The position numbers were made by a program, and so were the translations under genes. From Bifidobacterium breve (lineage in GTDB: Bacteria > Actinomycetota > Actinomycetes > Nanopelagicales > Nanopelagicaceae): 64,000 nucleotides of DNA. The first letter of the stretch is position 1. Each line of letters starts with the position of its first letter. Location of the stretch: NCBI GenBank assembly GCA_945883725.1, contig CAMCXZ010000005.1, forward strand, positions 1-64,000. Direction: 5' to 3'. Below, piece after piece: positions 44,259-54,900 of the stretch. The notes under the pieces are model-generated. The model did not search any database, had not been told where the DNA came from, and was given only the letters and a program-made list of their open reading frames with translations.

Positions 44259-45414
44259 GCGCAGCAAGTTACTTCAGCCATTTAATACTTTTGCGCTCTT
44301 TGCCATCTGCGTAACAGCTTTAAGTATCTTAGGTTTGGTAATGGTTTTCTCGGCCTCGACTATTTACTCAACCAAAGTAAATGGCAATACTTACGGAACA
44401 TTTGTAAGGCAGCTGGTATTTCTAATATTAGCGCTACCTATTGGCTGGGTAGCCGCAAAGTTACGACTTAATTTATGGCGGGCAATCGGTCGTGTTTCGC
44501 TATTGGTTTCCATTGGTATGTTAGCCGTGTTATTGATTCCAGGAATTGGTCATGCTGTTAATGGCAACCGAAATTGGATTGGGATCGGACCTTTTGTGGT
44601 TCAGCCTTCTGAGTTCGCTAAATTCTTAATGATTCTTTGGGCTGCAACAATGTTGGCACAGTATGAAAATGCCGGAGTTGTGCGAACAAATGTATTGAAA
44701 TTAATTGTCCCTGGATATTTCGGTGTTTTAATCTTTGTTTTAGCCGGAAAAGATTTAGGAACTGCCGCCGTTATTGGCGCGACTATGGCTGGGTTGCTTT
44801 TTATTTCTGGAATCCCACTTCGACTCTTTGCCACAGTTTCTGCAGTAGGTATGGCTGGAATAAGTGTTCTAATTCTTACTTCCCCATATCGAGCAGCTCG
44901 ATTCCTGGTTGTATTTAATCCCTTCGCTGAAGGTGACTACAAGAATTTTGGTTGGCAACCAGCACATAGTTTGATGGGTCTGGCAACTGGTGGACTATTA
45001 GGCGTTGGCCTCGGAGCTAGTCGGCAAAAATGGGGTTATTTAGCTGAAGCTCATACAGATTTTATCTTCTCGGTAATTGGTGAAGAACTAGGGCTACTTG
45101 GAACCATAGCGACAATATTGCTTTTCTGCGGTTTGATATTTGCCATTTTCCGGATTGCAATGCGCGCAAGTGATCCGATGGTGAGATTTACATGTGCGGG
45201 TATTGGAGTTTGGATCTCAATTCAATGTTTCTTTAACATTGGATCAGCAATTAGTTTGGTTCCAGTAGTCGGAGTTACCTTGCCATTGATCTCATACGGT
45301 GGCTCATCGCTGATTTCTACCTATTTGGCGCTGGGCTTTGTGTTAGGCGCAGCACTTCGTGATCCAGAAGTTGCTCGCGGAATCCGAGAATTCCGAAAGT
45401 CGAATTCAAAATGA
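44242..45414 (+). CDS. ftsW: Septal peptidoglycan glycosyltransferase FtsW (SEDS)
   Basis: FtsW polymerises glycan strands at the septum together with FtsI. The 390-residue SEDS protein has about ten helices, MVFSAS near the start, GNRNWIGIGPFVVQPSEFAKFLMI, the AHTDFIFSVIGEELGLLG loop and the C-terminal LPLISYGGSSLIS. It overlaps murD by 17 bases and murG by four. Confidence 0.96.
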   Translation: MTTQVKRSKLLQPFNTFALFAICVTALSILGLVMVFSASTIYSTKVNGNTYGTFVRQLVFLILALPIGWVAAKLRLNLWRAIGRVSLLVSIGMLAVLLIPGIGHAVNGNRNWIGIGPFVVQPSEFAKFLMILWAATMLAQYENAGVVRTNVLKLIVPGYFGVLIFVLAGKDLGTAAVIGATMAGLLFISGIPLRLFATVSAVGMAGISVLILTSPYRAARFLVVFNPFAEGDYKNFGWQPAHSLMGLATGGLLGVGLGASRQKWGYLAEAHTDFIFSVIGEELGLLGTIATILLFCGLIFAIFRIAMRASDPMVRFTCAGIGVWISIQCFFNIGSAISLVPVVGVTLPLISYGGSSLISTYLALGFVLGAALRDPEVARGIREFRKSNSK

Positions 45415-46481
45415 AGATAGTCCTAGCAGGGGCGGGTACTGCTGGTCATATCGAACCAGCTTTAGCTGTAGCCGATGCCTGGAAAAAAGAATTCCCAACA
45501 AGTAAGTTTGAGTTCGTTGGAACTGCGGCAGGCTTAGAGAACGTTTTAGTTACTGGTGCTGGATATAAACTGAGCACAATTGCCAAAGTTACTCTGCCGC
45601 GATCGCTTTCACCAGCTGGATTGTTAGCACCACTTCGTTTTGGGCAAGCACTTTCTAAATCAATCCAGATAGTAAATGGTGCTGACTGCGTAATTGGTTT
45701 TGGCGGATATGTATCAGCTCCGATTTACTTAGCCGCCGCCTTACGTAGAATTCCATTTGTAATACATGAAGCAAATGCGATACCTGGCTGGGCGAATAAA
45801 TTTGGTGCATTTTTGGGTGGGGCAATAGCGGTCGGCAAACCAGTTAAGGCTGGAAAATTTAAAAGCGCCGAAGTTGTTGGGTTGCCGCTTAAGTCAGCGA
45901 TAAGTGCTGCCTTTGATGGCGCTAAGAGTAATTGGCCTGCTGCCCGCAACGCAGCCAAATCTAAACTCGAAATCAAATCTGGCAAACCCTTGCTTTTAAT
46001 TATGGGTGGATCACAAGGTTCCGCTGCGATCAATTCAGTTGTTGCCAGCTCGCTTTCGAATTTACTTAACGACTTTGAGGTTATTCACTCAGTTGGCGGC
46101 AAGAATGAGCTGCCGTTAGCAAGTGCTGGATATCAGCCGGTTTCCTATATCGAGGATATGGCTACAGCTTACTTGGCTGCCGACTTAGTTATCGGTCGTA
46201 GTGGTGCGATTACTTGCGCTGAAATCAATGCTTTGGGTAAATATGCGATCTTTATTCCACTAGCCATTGGTAATGGCGAGCAAGCGCGCAATGCTGACTT
46301 TCTCATTGAACAAGGTCGTGCGGTACTAGTGTCACAAAGTGAATTCAGCGCGCAGTGGCTGATGAAAAATATCTCTCGCGCGCTGGCGAAATCCCATGAA
46401 TTTATGGCTGGAAACGAAAGTGATCGCGCCGCTGTCGCAAATATTGTTAACTTAATGCGCCGTCATGCCAGAATTGGTTAA
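45411..46481 (+). CDS. murG: UDP-GlcNAc:lipid I N-acetylglucosaminyltransferase
   Basis: MurG turns lipid I into lipid II on the inner face of the membrane. The 356-residue GT28 enzyme has the N-terminal GAGTAGHIEPALAVAD glycine loop, GFGGYVSAPIYLAA, IHEANAIPGWAN, LLIMGGSQGSAAINSVV and RSGAITCAEINALG. The ATG overlaps the ftsW stop (ATGA) and the gene abuts murC. Confidence 0.96.
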   Translation: MKIVLAGAGTAGHIEPALAVADAWKKEFPTSKFEFVGTAAGLENVLVTGAGYKLSTIAKVTLPRSLSPAGLLAPLRFGQALSKSIQIVNGADCVIGFGGYVSAPIYLAAALRRIPFVIHEANAIPGWANKFGAFLGGAIAVGKPVKAGKFKSAEVVGLPLKSAISAAFDGAKSNWPAARNAAKSKLEIKSGKPLLLIMGGSQGSAAINSVVASSLSNLLNDFEVIHSVGGKNELPLASAGYQPVSYIEDMATAYLAADLVIGRSGAITCAEINALGKYAIFIPLAIGNGEQARNADFLIEQGRAVLVSQSEFSAQWLMKNISRALAKSHEFMAGNESDRAAVANIVNLMRRHARIG

Positions 46482-47864
46482 ATGAAGCCGAATCTAACTT
46501 TGCCAGAGTTAATTGGTAAGCGCGTGCACTTCATCGGTATTGGCGGAGCTGGTATGAGCGGCTTAGCTCGTATTTCACTTTCACACGGAATTAAAGTTTC
46601 CGGCTCTGATGCTAAGGATTCAAATGTTGTTGATGCCCTGACCGCCCTTGGCGCAAGCGTTACTGTCGGACACCAAAGTGAGAACGTTGATGGGGCAGAT
46701 CTAGTTGTTTTCTCAACTGCCATTTCGGAGAGTAATCCAGAACGATTACGTGCTATCGAATTAGGAATTCCGCTAATTGCTCGAGCAACTGCGTTGGCAC
46801 TTCTAATGTCAGAATCCAAAAGTATAGCGGTAGCAGGAACGCATGGAAAAACTACAACTTCATCAATGCTCACCGTCGCTCTTCAAGCAACCGGCGCTGA
46901 CCCTTCTTTTGCGATCGGCGGCACAATTACGGCGTCTGGCTCGAATGCACATCGAGGCACTGGTGAATATTTTGTGGCCGAAGCCGATGAATCCGATGGC
47001 TCCTTCATTGCGTATCACCCTTATGGCGCAATAATTACAAATATTGAATTCGATCACGTCGACTACTTTGCTGACGAGAACGCAGTTTTTGAAGTCTTTA
47101 CAGATTTTATTACAACAATAGATAGCGATGGGTTTTTGATTTACTGTAATGACGATAAAGGAGCGCGCAAGCTTGGCAGTGCTATAACAAGCACGCGCAC
47201 TTTTACTTATGGCACCTCACCAGATTCGGATTTAGTCATTGATCAAATAACTCTTTTGCCGCTTGGCTCAAGCGGTCGCGCCATCTGGCACGGAAAGGTA
47301 ATTGGCAAACTAGAGCTAAATGTTCCGGGCCACCATAATCTGATGAATGCAGCTGCCGCACTTGCAACCGGAATAGTTCTTGAACAAGCCCCGGGCGAAA
47401 TGATTGATGGCTTATCAACCTTTAAGGGAGCTGGTCGACGTTTTGAAATAAAGGGCACCATCAACGGAATTCGAGTAATTGATGACTACGGCCATCACCC
47501 AACTGAAATTGAAGTGACTTTGACCGCAGCGCGCAGGTTTGTCGGTGATGGCCGATTAATCGTAGTTTTTCAACCGCACCGATACTCGCGCACTAAAGCG
47601 TTCATTGACAATTTCGCGACCGCCTTAGATTTGGCTGATGAAGTAGTTGTGCTTGAAATTTATGCCGCTAGCGAGAAACCAATAGCTGGAATTAGCTCGG
47701 AAGCGATTGTTGAAAAAATGACCCGCGGTCAGTTCATTCCTAACTTTATAGATGCCGTGGAAACAGTTGTAAAATCTGCAAAACCTGGTGATGTAATAAT
47801 CACACTGGGTGCCGGCGATGTGAGTTCCCTAGCGCCAATCATCGTAGAAGAGCTAGCTAAGTAA
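46482..47864 (+). CDS. murC: UDP-MurNAc L-alanine ligase
   Basis: MurC adds the first residue of the stem peptide. The 460-residue enzyme has VHFIGIGGAGMSGLARI, SGSDAKDSN, VAGTHGKTTTSSML, VAEADESDGSFI, NIEFDHVDYF and the IDDYGHHPTEI box, then FQPHRYSRTK. It starts directly after the murG stop and ends at the ftsQ start. Confidence 0.96.
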   Translation: MKPNLTLPELIGKRVHFIGIGGAGMSGLARISLSHGIKVSGSDAKDSNVVDALTALGASVTVGHQSENVDGADLVVFSTAISESNPERLRAIELGIPLIARATALALLMSESKSIAVAGTHGKTTTSSMLTVALQATGADPSFAIGGTITASGSNAHRGTGEYFVAEADESDGSFIAYHPYGAIITNIEFDHVDYFADENAVFEVFTDFITTIDSDGFLIYCNDDKGARKLGSAITSTRTFTYGTSPDSDLVIDQITLLPLGSSGRAIWHGKVIGKLELNVPGHHNLMNAAAALATGIVLEQAPGEMIDGLSTFKGAGRRFEIKGTINGIRVIDDYGHHPTEIEVTLTAARRFVGDGRLIVVFQPHRYSRTKAFIDNFATALDLADEVVVLEIYAASEKPIAGISSEAIVEKMTRGQFIPNFIDAVETVVKSAKPGDVIITLGAGDVSSLAPIIVEELAK

Positions 47865-48533
47865 ATGTTCTTACGTAAACATCGATTATTCACAGTTTTG
47901 GCGATCTTGCTAACAACTGGTTTGGCTTATCTACTTGGATGGTCGAATGTTCTTACTATCAAAGAGATTAGCTACATAGGATCACCAACAAAGAGTAGCG
48001 AGGCAACAGTTAAGGCTCTGGCTAATATAGAAATCGGTGAACGACTTGCTCGAGTTGAAACGCGCAAAATTGCGGGACGGCTACAGACCTTGCCATGGAT
48101 TGAAAGTGCCGATCTATCGCGCAATTGGTTTTCTGGAAAAATCGTTGTAGCAGTCACGCCGCGAATACCGATTGCCACTTTTAACGGAGAACTGATGGAT
48201 GCGACCGGCAAAAGATTTGAGTTGCCAGGAGGCTTTAAATCAAAGCTGCCTTCAGTTTTTGCCAGAGATACCAAAAGTGGCTTAGCTGCGATCAAGTTAT
48301 TCACTAAATTGCCGACTGAATTCTCAACCCGTACTTCAGCCTTTACCGCCATCTCACCTGAAAATATTAATTTTAAAATAGTTGAAGGCAAACGCTCACT
48401 TATGGTTATCTGGGGATCTGATATTGAAATTGATCTTAAACTCAAGGTATATAGGGCTTTGGTGGCACTTCCCGAGAATTCAAAAATAAAGAAAATTGAT
48501 TTAACCGAACCTCGTTCTCCAATTGTAAAATAA
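47865..48533 (+). CDS. ftsQ: Cell division protein FtsQ
   Basis: FtsQ is a bitopic divisome protein that connects early and late division proteins. The 222 residues comprise a short cytoplasmic end, one membrane helix (about 9-27), a POTRA-type domain (KEISYIGSPTKSSEATVKALANIEIGERLARVET) and a beta domain (WIESADLSRNWFSGKIVVAVTPRIPIATF). It is short for the family. It is followed by 149 non-coding bases before ftsZ; no ftsA is present, as is normal in actinobacteria. Confidence 0.88.
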   Translation: MFLRKHRLFTVLAILLTTGLAYLLGWSNVLTIKEISYIGSPTKSSEATVKALANIEIGERLARVETRKIAGRLQTLPWIESADLSRNWFSGKIVVAVTPRIPIATFNGELMDATGKRFELPGGFKSKLPSVFARDTKSGLAAIKLFTKLPTEFSTRTSAFTAISPENINFKIVEGKRSLMVIWGSDIEIDLKLKVYRALVALPENSKIKKIDLTEPRSPIVK

Positions 48534-48587
48534 AATATTGATGTAAAAATAGTTAAAATAAAAAATAAAAAAGATGCGTGGCGGTCT

Positions 48588-48616
48588 TTGCCTACCTGAC
48601 CTACTAAGAATACTTT
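48588..48616 (+). promoter_or_regulatory. Candidate ftsZ promoter
   Basis: TTGCCT (48588-48593), a 17-base spacer and TACTTT (48611-48616) form a sigma70-like promoter in the only wide gap of the cluster. An AT-rich tract precedes it. Confidence 0.5.
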
Positions 48617-48634
48617 CGCCTATATATCAGGCAT

Positions 48635-48665
48635 AACAGTGATTCTCAACTTGAGGTTTACTGTT
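48635..48665 (+). promoter_or_regulatory. Inverted repeat in the ftsZ leader
   Basis: AACAGT...CTCAA-C-TTGAG...ACTGTT form a nested dyad that ends four bases before the AGGAGG ribosome site of ftsZ. It could be an RNA hairpin that affects translation, or a protein-binding site. Confidence 0.5.
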
Positions 48666-48682
48666 CTTTAGGAGGATAAAAA

Positions 48683-49816
48683 GTGGCTTCACCACAGAAT
48701 TATTTAGCGGTCATCAAAGTTGTTGGTATTGGTGGCGGTGGAGTTAATGCAATAAATCGCATGATCGATGTTGGTTTAAAGGGCGTCGAGTTCATTGCGA
48801 TTAATACTGATGCACAACATTTGTTAATGAGTGATGCTGATGTGAAATTAGATATTGGTCGCAAGTCAACTAAAGGTCTTGGTGCTGGCGCTGCACCGGA
48901 AAAAGGTCGCGAAGCCGCGTTAGATCACGCAGATGAAATCGAAGAAATTTTGCGCGGTGCGGATATGGTTTTCGTAACTGCTGGTGAAGGTGGCGGTACT
49001 GGCACTGGAGGCGCTCCAATTGTTGCAAAAATTGCACGCGATTTAGGTGCGTTAACAATTGGTGTTGTTACTCGTCCATTTAGCTTTGAAGGAAAGATTC
49101 GCCAATCGCAAGCTGATATCGGGATTGAAGAACTTCGCAGCGAAGTAGACACTTTAATTGTTATTCCAAATGATCGCTTGTTAGCAATTAGTGATCGCAG
49201 CATTACAGCAGTTGATGCTTTTAGATCAGCTGATCAAGTTCTGCTTTCTGGTGTTCAAGGCATTACCGAAATCATTACCCAGCCAGGTTTAATTAACTTG
49301 GACTTTGCAGATGTTAAAACTGTCATGACTGATGCTGGTTCAGCGCTAATGGGTATCGGTTCTGCTCGTGGCGAAGATCGTGCTCGTCGCGCTGCTGAAC
49401 TTGCTATCTCAAGTCCGCTTCTTGAAGCTTCAATAGATGGCGCAATGGGCGTATTGCTTTCAGTTGCGGGTGGATCGGATTTAGGTTTGTTCGAAATAAA
49501 CGAAGCGTGCGAACTTGTACAAGCCTCAGCGCATCCAGATGCGCGGATTATTTTCGGAACTACTATCGATGATGCACTAGGCGATGAAGTACGCATAACC
49601 GTTATAGCAGCTGGTTTTTCTGGGGGAGAGCCAAAGAAGGTTTCGGTTCCGGTTATAAATGCAGCTGCCCTTTCAGGCAATGCTGATCCGCTACCAACAA
49701 ATGACCCAATTTCGGTTGCACTTGATCTAGATGGCGATCGTCCATTACGTCCACGCGTAAAGTTTGAAGAGTTGGTCTCTGAGGACGATATTGATGTGCC
49801 TGACTTTATGAAGTAG
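48683..49816 (+). CDS. ftsZ: Cell division GTPase FtsZ
   Basis: FtsZ forms the division ring. The 377-residue protein starts at GTG after a strong AGGAGG and has [18 protein letters not shown], the tubulin signature [27 protein letters not shown], and [12 protein letters not shown]. The C-terminal linker is short, about 50 residues, and the last residues DIDVPDFMK form the conserved peptide that binds partners such as SepF. Confidence 0.97.
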   Translation: MASPQNYLAVIKVVGIGGGGVNAINRMIDVGLKGVEFIAINTDAQHLLMSDADVKLDIGRKSTKGLGAGAAPEKGREAALDHADEIEEILRGADMVFVTAGEGGGTGTGGAPIVAKIARDLGALTIGVVTRPFSFEGKIRQSQADIGIEELRSEVDTLIVIPNDRLLAISDRSITAVDAFRSADQVLLSGVQGITEIITQPGLINLDFADVKTVMTDAGSALMGIGSARGEDRARRAAELAISSPLLEASIDGAMGVLLSVAGGSDLGLFEINEACELVQASAHPDARIIFGTTIDDALGDEVRITVIAAGFSGGEPKKVSVPVINAAALSGNADPLPTNDPISVALDLDGDRPLRPRVKFEELVSEDDIDVPDFMK

Positions 49817-49818
49817 AA

Positions 49819-50481
49819 ATGGAAAGTTTCTTTACTAATCGCCATGGTGGTTTTAGCCATGGCGATTACTCTTCCTGGAACTTAGCCAGTCATGTCGGCG
49901 ATGATCCAACTGATGTTGAGCGAAATCGAGAGAAGTTACGGGATCGCGTTGGCGAATTCGCAATAATGTCGCAGGTACACGGCGATAGCGTTTTTATTGT
50001 TGATCAAGTTCCGGTGCAAGCTCCCGTGGCAGATGCCCTGATTTCCGCAAACCCCGAGATAGCTTTGGTAGTAATGGTTGCTGATTGCATTCCACTTTTA
50101 TTGCGCAGTGAAAATTTAGTTGCAGCCGTTCATGTTGGCAGGGCTGGTTTAATGAATTCAATTGCCTTGAAAACTGTGGCCATGATGACCGCCCTTGGCG
50201 CAAACCAGATTATGGGAAATATCGGGCCTGCCATTTGTGGAAATTGCTATGAAGTTCCGCAAGAGTTACAAGATGAAGTTATTGCGATACATCCACTGGC
50301 AAGAAGTAAAACCAGAACTGGTACGCCAGCGCTAGATTTGCCGAAAGCGCTAATTGCGGCGCTAGCCGAAGTTGATGTGCCAGTGGGAATATCAACTGGC
50401 TGCACGTTGGAAGATGAGAATTATTTCTCCTATCGACGTAATCAGATAACTGGTCGTCAAGCTGGAGTTATAAAATTATGA
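49819..50481 (+). CDS. pgeF: Purine nucleoside-type PgeF/YfiH family protein (multicopper-like laccase domain)
   Basis: The 220-residue protein has the family features: SFFTNRHGGFSHGDYSSWNLASHVGDDP, QVHGDSVFIVD, the metal site ADCIPLLL with AAVHVGRAGL, and IGPAICGNCYEVP. Members act as purine nucleosidases or as editing enzymes that keep D-amino acids from the murein precursor. It starts two bases after the ftsZ stop and overlaps yggS by four. Confidence 0.9.
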   Translation: MESFFTNRHGGFSHGDYSSWNLASHVGDDPTDVERNREKLRDRVGEFAIMSQVHGDSVFIVDQVPVQAPVADALISANPEIALVVMVADCIPLLLRSENLVAAVHVGRAGLMNSIALKTVAMMTALGANQIMGNIGPAICGNCYEVPQELQDEVIAIHPLARSKTRTGTPALDLPKALIAALAEVDVPVGISTGCTLEDENYFSYRRNQITGRQAGVIKL

Positions 50482-51149
50482 GTAGTCGCAAAGATGAGAT
50501 AGCTCGAAATCTGCGCGAGGTTAGAGAGCGCATTAATCGTGCCGCCCAATCTGGCGATAGAGACCCGGCTGAGATTGAATTAATCATCGTCACTAAGACT
50601 TTCCCAATTTCAGATATCGAAATTCTGCGCGACTTAGGCGAATTGAATTTTGGCGAGAATAGAGATCAAGAGGCAGGCCCAAAAGCTCAAACGATCCCAG
50701 CTACCTGGCATTTTCAAGGCCAAATTCAGAGCAACAAAATTAAATCCATCTGCGAATGGGCTGATGTAATTCATTCGATCTCCAGTGAAAAAGAAATCCT
50801 TAAATTTGCCCAGAGCCCCCGTAGCCATCAAGTTTTCTTGCAGGTTTCCCTAGATGGCGAACTCGGTCGCGGGGGAGCAAGTAGGTCAGATTTGGCCCAG
50901 TTGGCTGACCTAGTAAATGAGAGTAATAACTTAGAACTTTTAGGGCTAATGGCTGTTGCCCCACTAGGTGTAGAGCCGGAAAAAGCATTTGCTGATTTGG
51001 CCCAGATAAATCAAGGGTTTAAGAGTCAATTCCCAAACTCTAAATATCTATCCGCTGGCATGAGTGGCGACTTTGAAGCAGCTATCAAGTTTGGTGCGAC
51101 ACATATTCGAGTAGGTAGTTCAATCCTCGGTTCCAGATCACCCCACTAG
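50478..51149 (+). CDS. yggS: YggS/YlmE-type PLP homeostasis protein
   Basis: The 223-residue TIM-barrel protein binds pyridoxal phosphate without a known catalytic reaction. The PLP lysine lies in LIIVTKTFP, and NFGENRDQE, WHFQGQIQSNKIK, GLMAVAP, and SAGMSGDFEAAIKFGATHIRVGSSILG are typical. It is the usual gene between pgeF and sepF in the cluster and overlaps pgeF by four bases (ATGA). Confidence 0.94.
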   Translation: MSSRKDEIARNLREVRERINRAAQSGDRDPAEIELIIVTKTFPISDIEILRDLGELNFGENRDQEAGPKAQTIPATWHFQGQIQSNKIKSICEWADVIHSISSEKEILKFAQSPRSHQVFLQVSLDGELGRGGASRSDLAQLADLVNESNNLELLGLMAVAPLGVEPEKAFADLAQINQGFKSQFPNSKYLSAGMSGDFEAAIKFGATHIRVGSSILGSRSPH

Positions 51150-51161
51150 TAACCTTGCCTT

Positions 51162-51629
51162 ATGGCATTTTCAGTTCACAAAATGGCGACCTTCTTAGGT
51201 CTAAAAGACGATCCAGAGCTAGATCAAGTTGCATTTGCGCAAGAACCTGTGCGCAGTGGAGCGGTATCAGTTCGCGAACCTCGCGGATCGGTAGTGCGAA
51301 ATGTTGCCTCACGTCCGGTAGCTGTGGCGGTTCAACCTGAGCTCTCACCTATGGATCGCATCATTACTTTGCACCCACGCACTTACAGCGAAGCGCGCAC
51401 AATTGGCGAGCAGTATCGCGAAGGCAATCCAGTAATTATGAACTTAAGCGACATGGAAGAAACAGAGCGCAAGCGTTTAGTTGACTTCGCAAGTGGTTTA
51501 GTTTTTGGATTACACGGAAGCATCGAACGTGTGACTTCAAAAGTATTCTTGCTCTCACCTGAGAATGTAAGTGTCAGTAATGACGCAAAAAACGCAGCAG
51601 CTGAAGCATCCTTTTTCAACCAGAGCTGA
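51162..51629 (+). CDS. sepF: Cell division protein SepF
   Basis: SepF anchors FtsZ to the membrane in bacteria that lack FtsA. The 155-residue protein has an N-terminal membrane-binding helix region (MAFSVHKMATFLGLKDD), a variable linker, and the conserved core ITLHPRTYSEARTIGEQYREGNPVIMNLSDMEETERKRLVDFASGLVFGLHGSIERVTSKVFLLSP. It is expected to bind the FtsZ C-terminal peptide encoded 1.4 kb upstream. Confidence 0.95.
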   Translation: MAFSVHKMATFLGLKDDPELDQVAFAQEPVRSGAVSVREPRGSVVRNVASRPVAVAVQPELSPMDRIITLHPRTYSEARTIGEQYREGNPVIMNLSDMEETERKRLVDFASGLVFGLHGSIERVTSKVFLLSPENVSVSNDAKNAAAEASFFNQS

Positions 51630-51636
51630 TTCTTAG

Positions 51637-51921
51637 ATGTTTAGTATTGGTGGCTTAATAGCCGATTTACTTCAACTCTTTTTACTCTGTTTATTCCTGC
51701 GCCTAATCTTGGATTATGTTCGAATGGCTAAGCCTGATTGGCGGCCAAGTGGCATTCTCCTGATCGTTGCAGATTTTATTTATGCCGTAACTGATAAGCC
51801 GCTTCGCTTTGTGCGTCGCTTTGTGAAACCACTTCGACTGGGTGGAATCAGCATCGATCTTTCAATGTTAATTCTCTTTATTGTAATTTCGCGGGTCGCC
51901 CCGCTTCTGCGCTCGTTTTAA
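51637..51921 (+). CDS. yggT: YggT family membrane protein
   Basis: The 94-residue protein has two hydrophobic segments and the family core LRLILDYVRMAKPDWRPSG with DKPLRFVRRFVKPLRLGGISIDLS. The family is linked to cell division or osmotic response, but its role is unclear. It is the last gene of the cluster; divIVA, which often follows, is not here. Its stop abuts the convergent ileS stop. Confidence 0.9.
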   Translation: MFSIGGLIADLLQLFLLCLFLRLILDYVRMAKPDWRPSGILLIVADFIYAVTDKPLRFVRRFVKPLRLGGISIDLSMLILFIVISRVAPLLRSF

Positions 51922-54900
51922 CTAAACCTGTTTAACTAACTTAACTGTTAAGCCAAGTTCGTTTTCACCAAGATCAAGTGCTTGCTCTGCCTGCATTTGA
52001 GTTGCTAGTACTTCACCTTGGATATGTGACAAGTCTGCAGCGATAGCATCCAGCACATCGTTATTGGCGTTGTAAGTGACGTTAATTCGATCTGAGATAT
52101 CAAAACCATTAGTTTTTCGAGCGTCTTGAATAAAGCGAATAACTTCGCGTACCAGGCCTGCGCTAATTAGGGCTGGACTTAAGGCTAAGTCAAGAGCAAC
52201 GCTCTCACCATCATGGCTAGCTACATTCCAACCGCTCTTAGGGGTTTCAGTAACTACCAAATCATCGAGAGTAATTTCCCACTCGCTAACCTGAGTCGAA
52301 CTATTTGAACGCAAAGTTGTGACTAATTCTGCGGGGTTCTGCGCTGAGATTGCTTTAGCAATATCTTGTACAGCGCCTCCAAATTTTGTACCCAGAGTAC
52401 GGAAGTTGGCCTTGATAGAGATATCAACTAATTCGCCATCAGCGCTAGCAATATCTTCCAGATCAATCACATTTAACTCTTCGGCAATTTGCTCTTTCAT
52501 AGCAACGGGTAGCGCTGCCCAGCCTTTAGCTGAAATCAGAGCACGTTGCAGCGGTTGACGAATTTTCACGCCACTTTCGGCGCGAGCTGCGCGTCCTAGT
52601 TCAACTATGCGTTTAGTTAAAGCAACTTGGGCCGAAAGCGTTGCATCAATCTGACTTCGATTAGCAACCGGGAAATTAGTTAGGTGAACTGAGCTACTCG
52701 CATTTGCATCAACTGGACGCACAAGTACTTGCCAAACTTCCTCAGTAATAAATGGCACCATTGGTGACATTAATTGGGTCAGAACTACTAGTGATTCATG
52801 CAGAGTTGCCATGGCGGCTACATCGCCATCCCAGAATCGGCGTCTGGATCGACGAACGTACCAATTAGAAAGGTCATCGATAAATGCTGCTAGTGCTTTA
52901 CCGGCACGTTGTGAATCGAAATCGCTAAGTGCTTCATCAACTTCAATTATTAGTGACTGTAATTCGCTATTGATCCAGCGATCCATAAGTGGGCGGGTGT
53001 CCATTGCCGGAGCTTGTGATAACTCAAAATTTGCTGCTTGCGCATACAAAGCATGGAAAGAAACGGTATTCCAATAGGTTAATAGTGTTTTGCGAATAAC
53101 TTCAGTAATTGCCTCGTGCCCAACACGACGAGCAGACCATGGCGAACCAGCGGCCAACATGTACCAACGAATCGCATCGGCGCCATGTTGTTCCATCAGC
53201 GCCATTGGTTCTAAAACATTGCCTAAGTGCTTACTCATCTTGCGGCCATCTTTATCAAGAATGTGACCAAGGCAGAGAACAGTTTTGTAAGAAGATTGAT
53301 CGAAGACAAGGGTTCCGATAGTCATTAACGTGTAGAACCAGCCGCGAGTTTGATCAATTGCTTCGCAGATGAAGTCAGCTGGGTAGGCAGCGGCGAATTT
53401 CTCTTTGGAACCCTCTTTGTGTGGGTAACCAAATTGGGCAAATGGCATTGCACCTGAGTCATACCAGCAGTCAATAACTTCTGGGGTGCGAGTCATTGGC
53501 TCTTTACACTCTGCGCAGTTAAATAAAATGTCATCAACAAATGGACGATGGGGATCTAGGTTGGAAAGTTCTTGCCCAGCTAGTTCACCGAGTTCGGCTA
53601 ACGAGCCAACACAAACTTCATGTTTATTCTCGCAACGCCAAATAGGTAGTGGCGTACCCCAGAAACGATTTCGGCTTAGCGCCCAGTCAATATTGTTATT
53701 TAACCAATCTCCGTATCGACCGGTCTTAATTGTTTCTGGATGCCAGTCAGTTTTTTCATTCTCGCGAATGAGCGCATCCTTGATCGAAGTCGTGCGGATA
53801 TACCAAGAAGGTTGTGCGTAATAAATTAGAGCTGTGTGACAGCGCCAGCAATGTGGGTACGAGTGTTCGTATTGCACATGCTTATATAGAACACCAAGAG
53901 ATTTGAGCTCTTTAACTAACGGTTTGTCAGCATCTTTAAAGAAGAGACCGCCAACTAATTTAACTTCAGGTAAAAACTTGCCATCAGGTGCAATTGGATT
54001 AACAACTGGCAAGCCGTATGAGCGACAGACCGCTAAGTCATCAGCGCCAAATGCGGGGGATTGATGTACTAAACCTGTGCCATCTTCTGTCGTTACGTAA
54101 GTAGCTAGAACAACGAAGTGGGCATCTGGAATCTCTACGAAATCAAAGGGGCGTTGGTATTTGGTATGTTCAAGTGCGCTACCTGGCATGCTCTGCAATA
54201 TTTCAACTTCACCTTTGAGGGCTGAAATTAGATTCTCGGCAACTATTAGAACTTCACTACTAGAAACTTCATCCAGCACTGTTGTTACTTTGGCAACTAC
54301 ATAAGTCACTTCTGGATGTACGGCGATAGCGGTGTTTGAAACTAAAGTCCAAGGGGTGGTTGTCCACACTAACAGCGCTGCGCCTAGCTCTTGCAGGGGG
54401 CCGCTAGTAACTGGGAAACGCACGAATACCGATGGATCAGTAACAGTTTCATAGCCTTGCGCTAATTCGTGATCTGATAAACCAGTTCCACAGCGAGGGC
54501 AATATGGTGCAACGCGATGATCTTGTACGAGTAAACCTTTTTGCCAAATCTCTTTTAAGCTCCACCAAACACTCTCGACATATTGTGGCGACATAGTCCA
54601 ATAAGCTTCTTCGAAATCAACCCAGAAGCCCATGCGATTAGTCATGTCGGTAAATGCACCAACGTGTCGCTGCACTGATTCGCGACACTTATCGTTAAAG
54701 GCTGCAATTCCAAATTTTTCAATATCGCCTTTGCCGGCAAAACCAAGTTCTTTTTCAACCGCAATCTCAACCGGCAAACCATGGCAATCCCAACCGGCAT
54801 TGCGAATAACTTGCTTGCCTTTCATAGTATGAAAGCGCGGGAACACATCTTTAAATACGCGGGCTTCAATATGGTGAGTACCAGGTAAACCATTGGCTGT

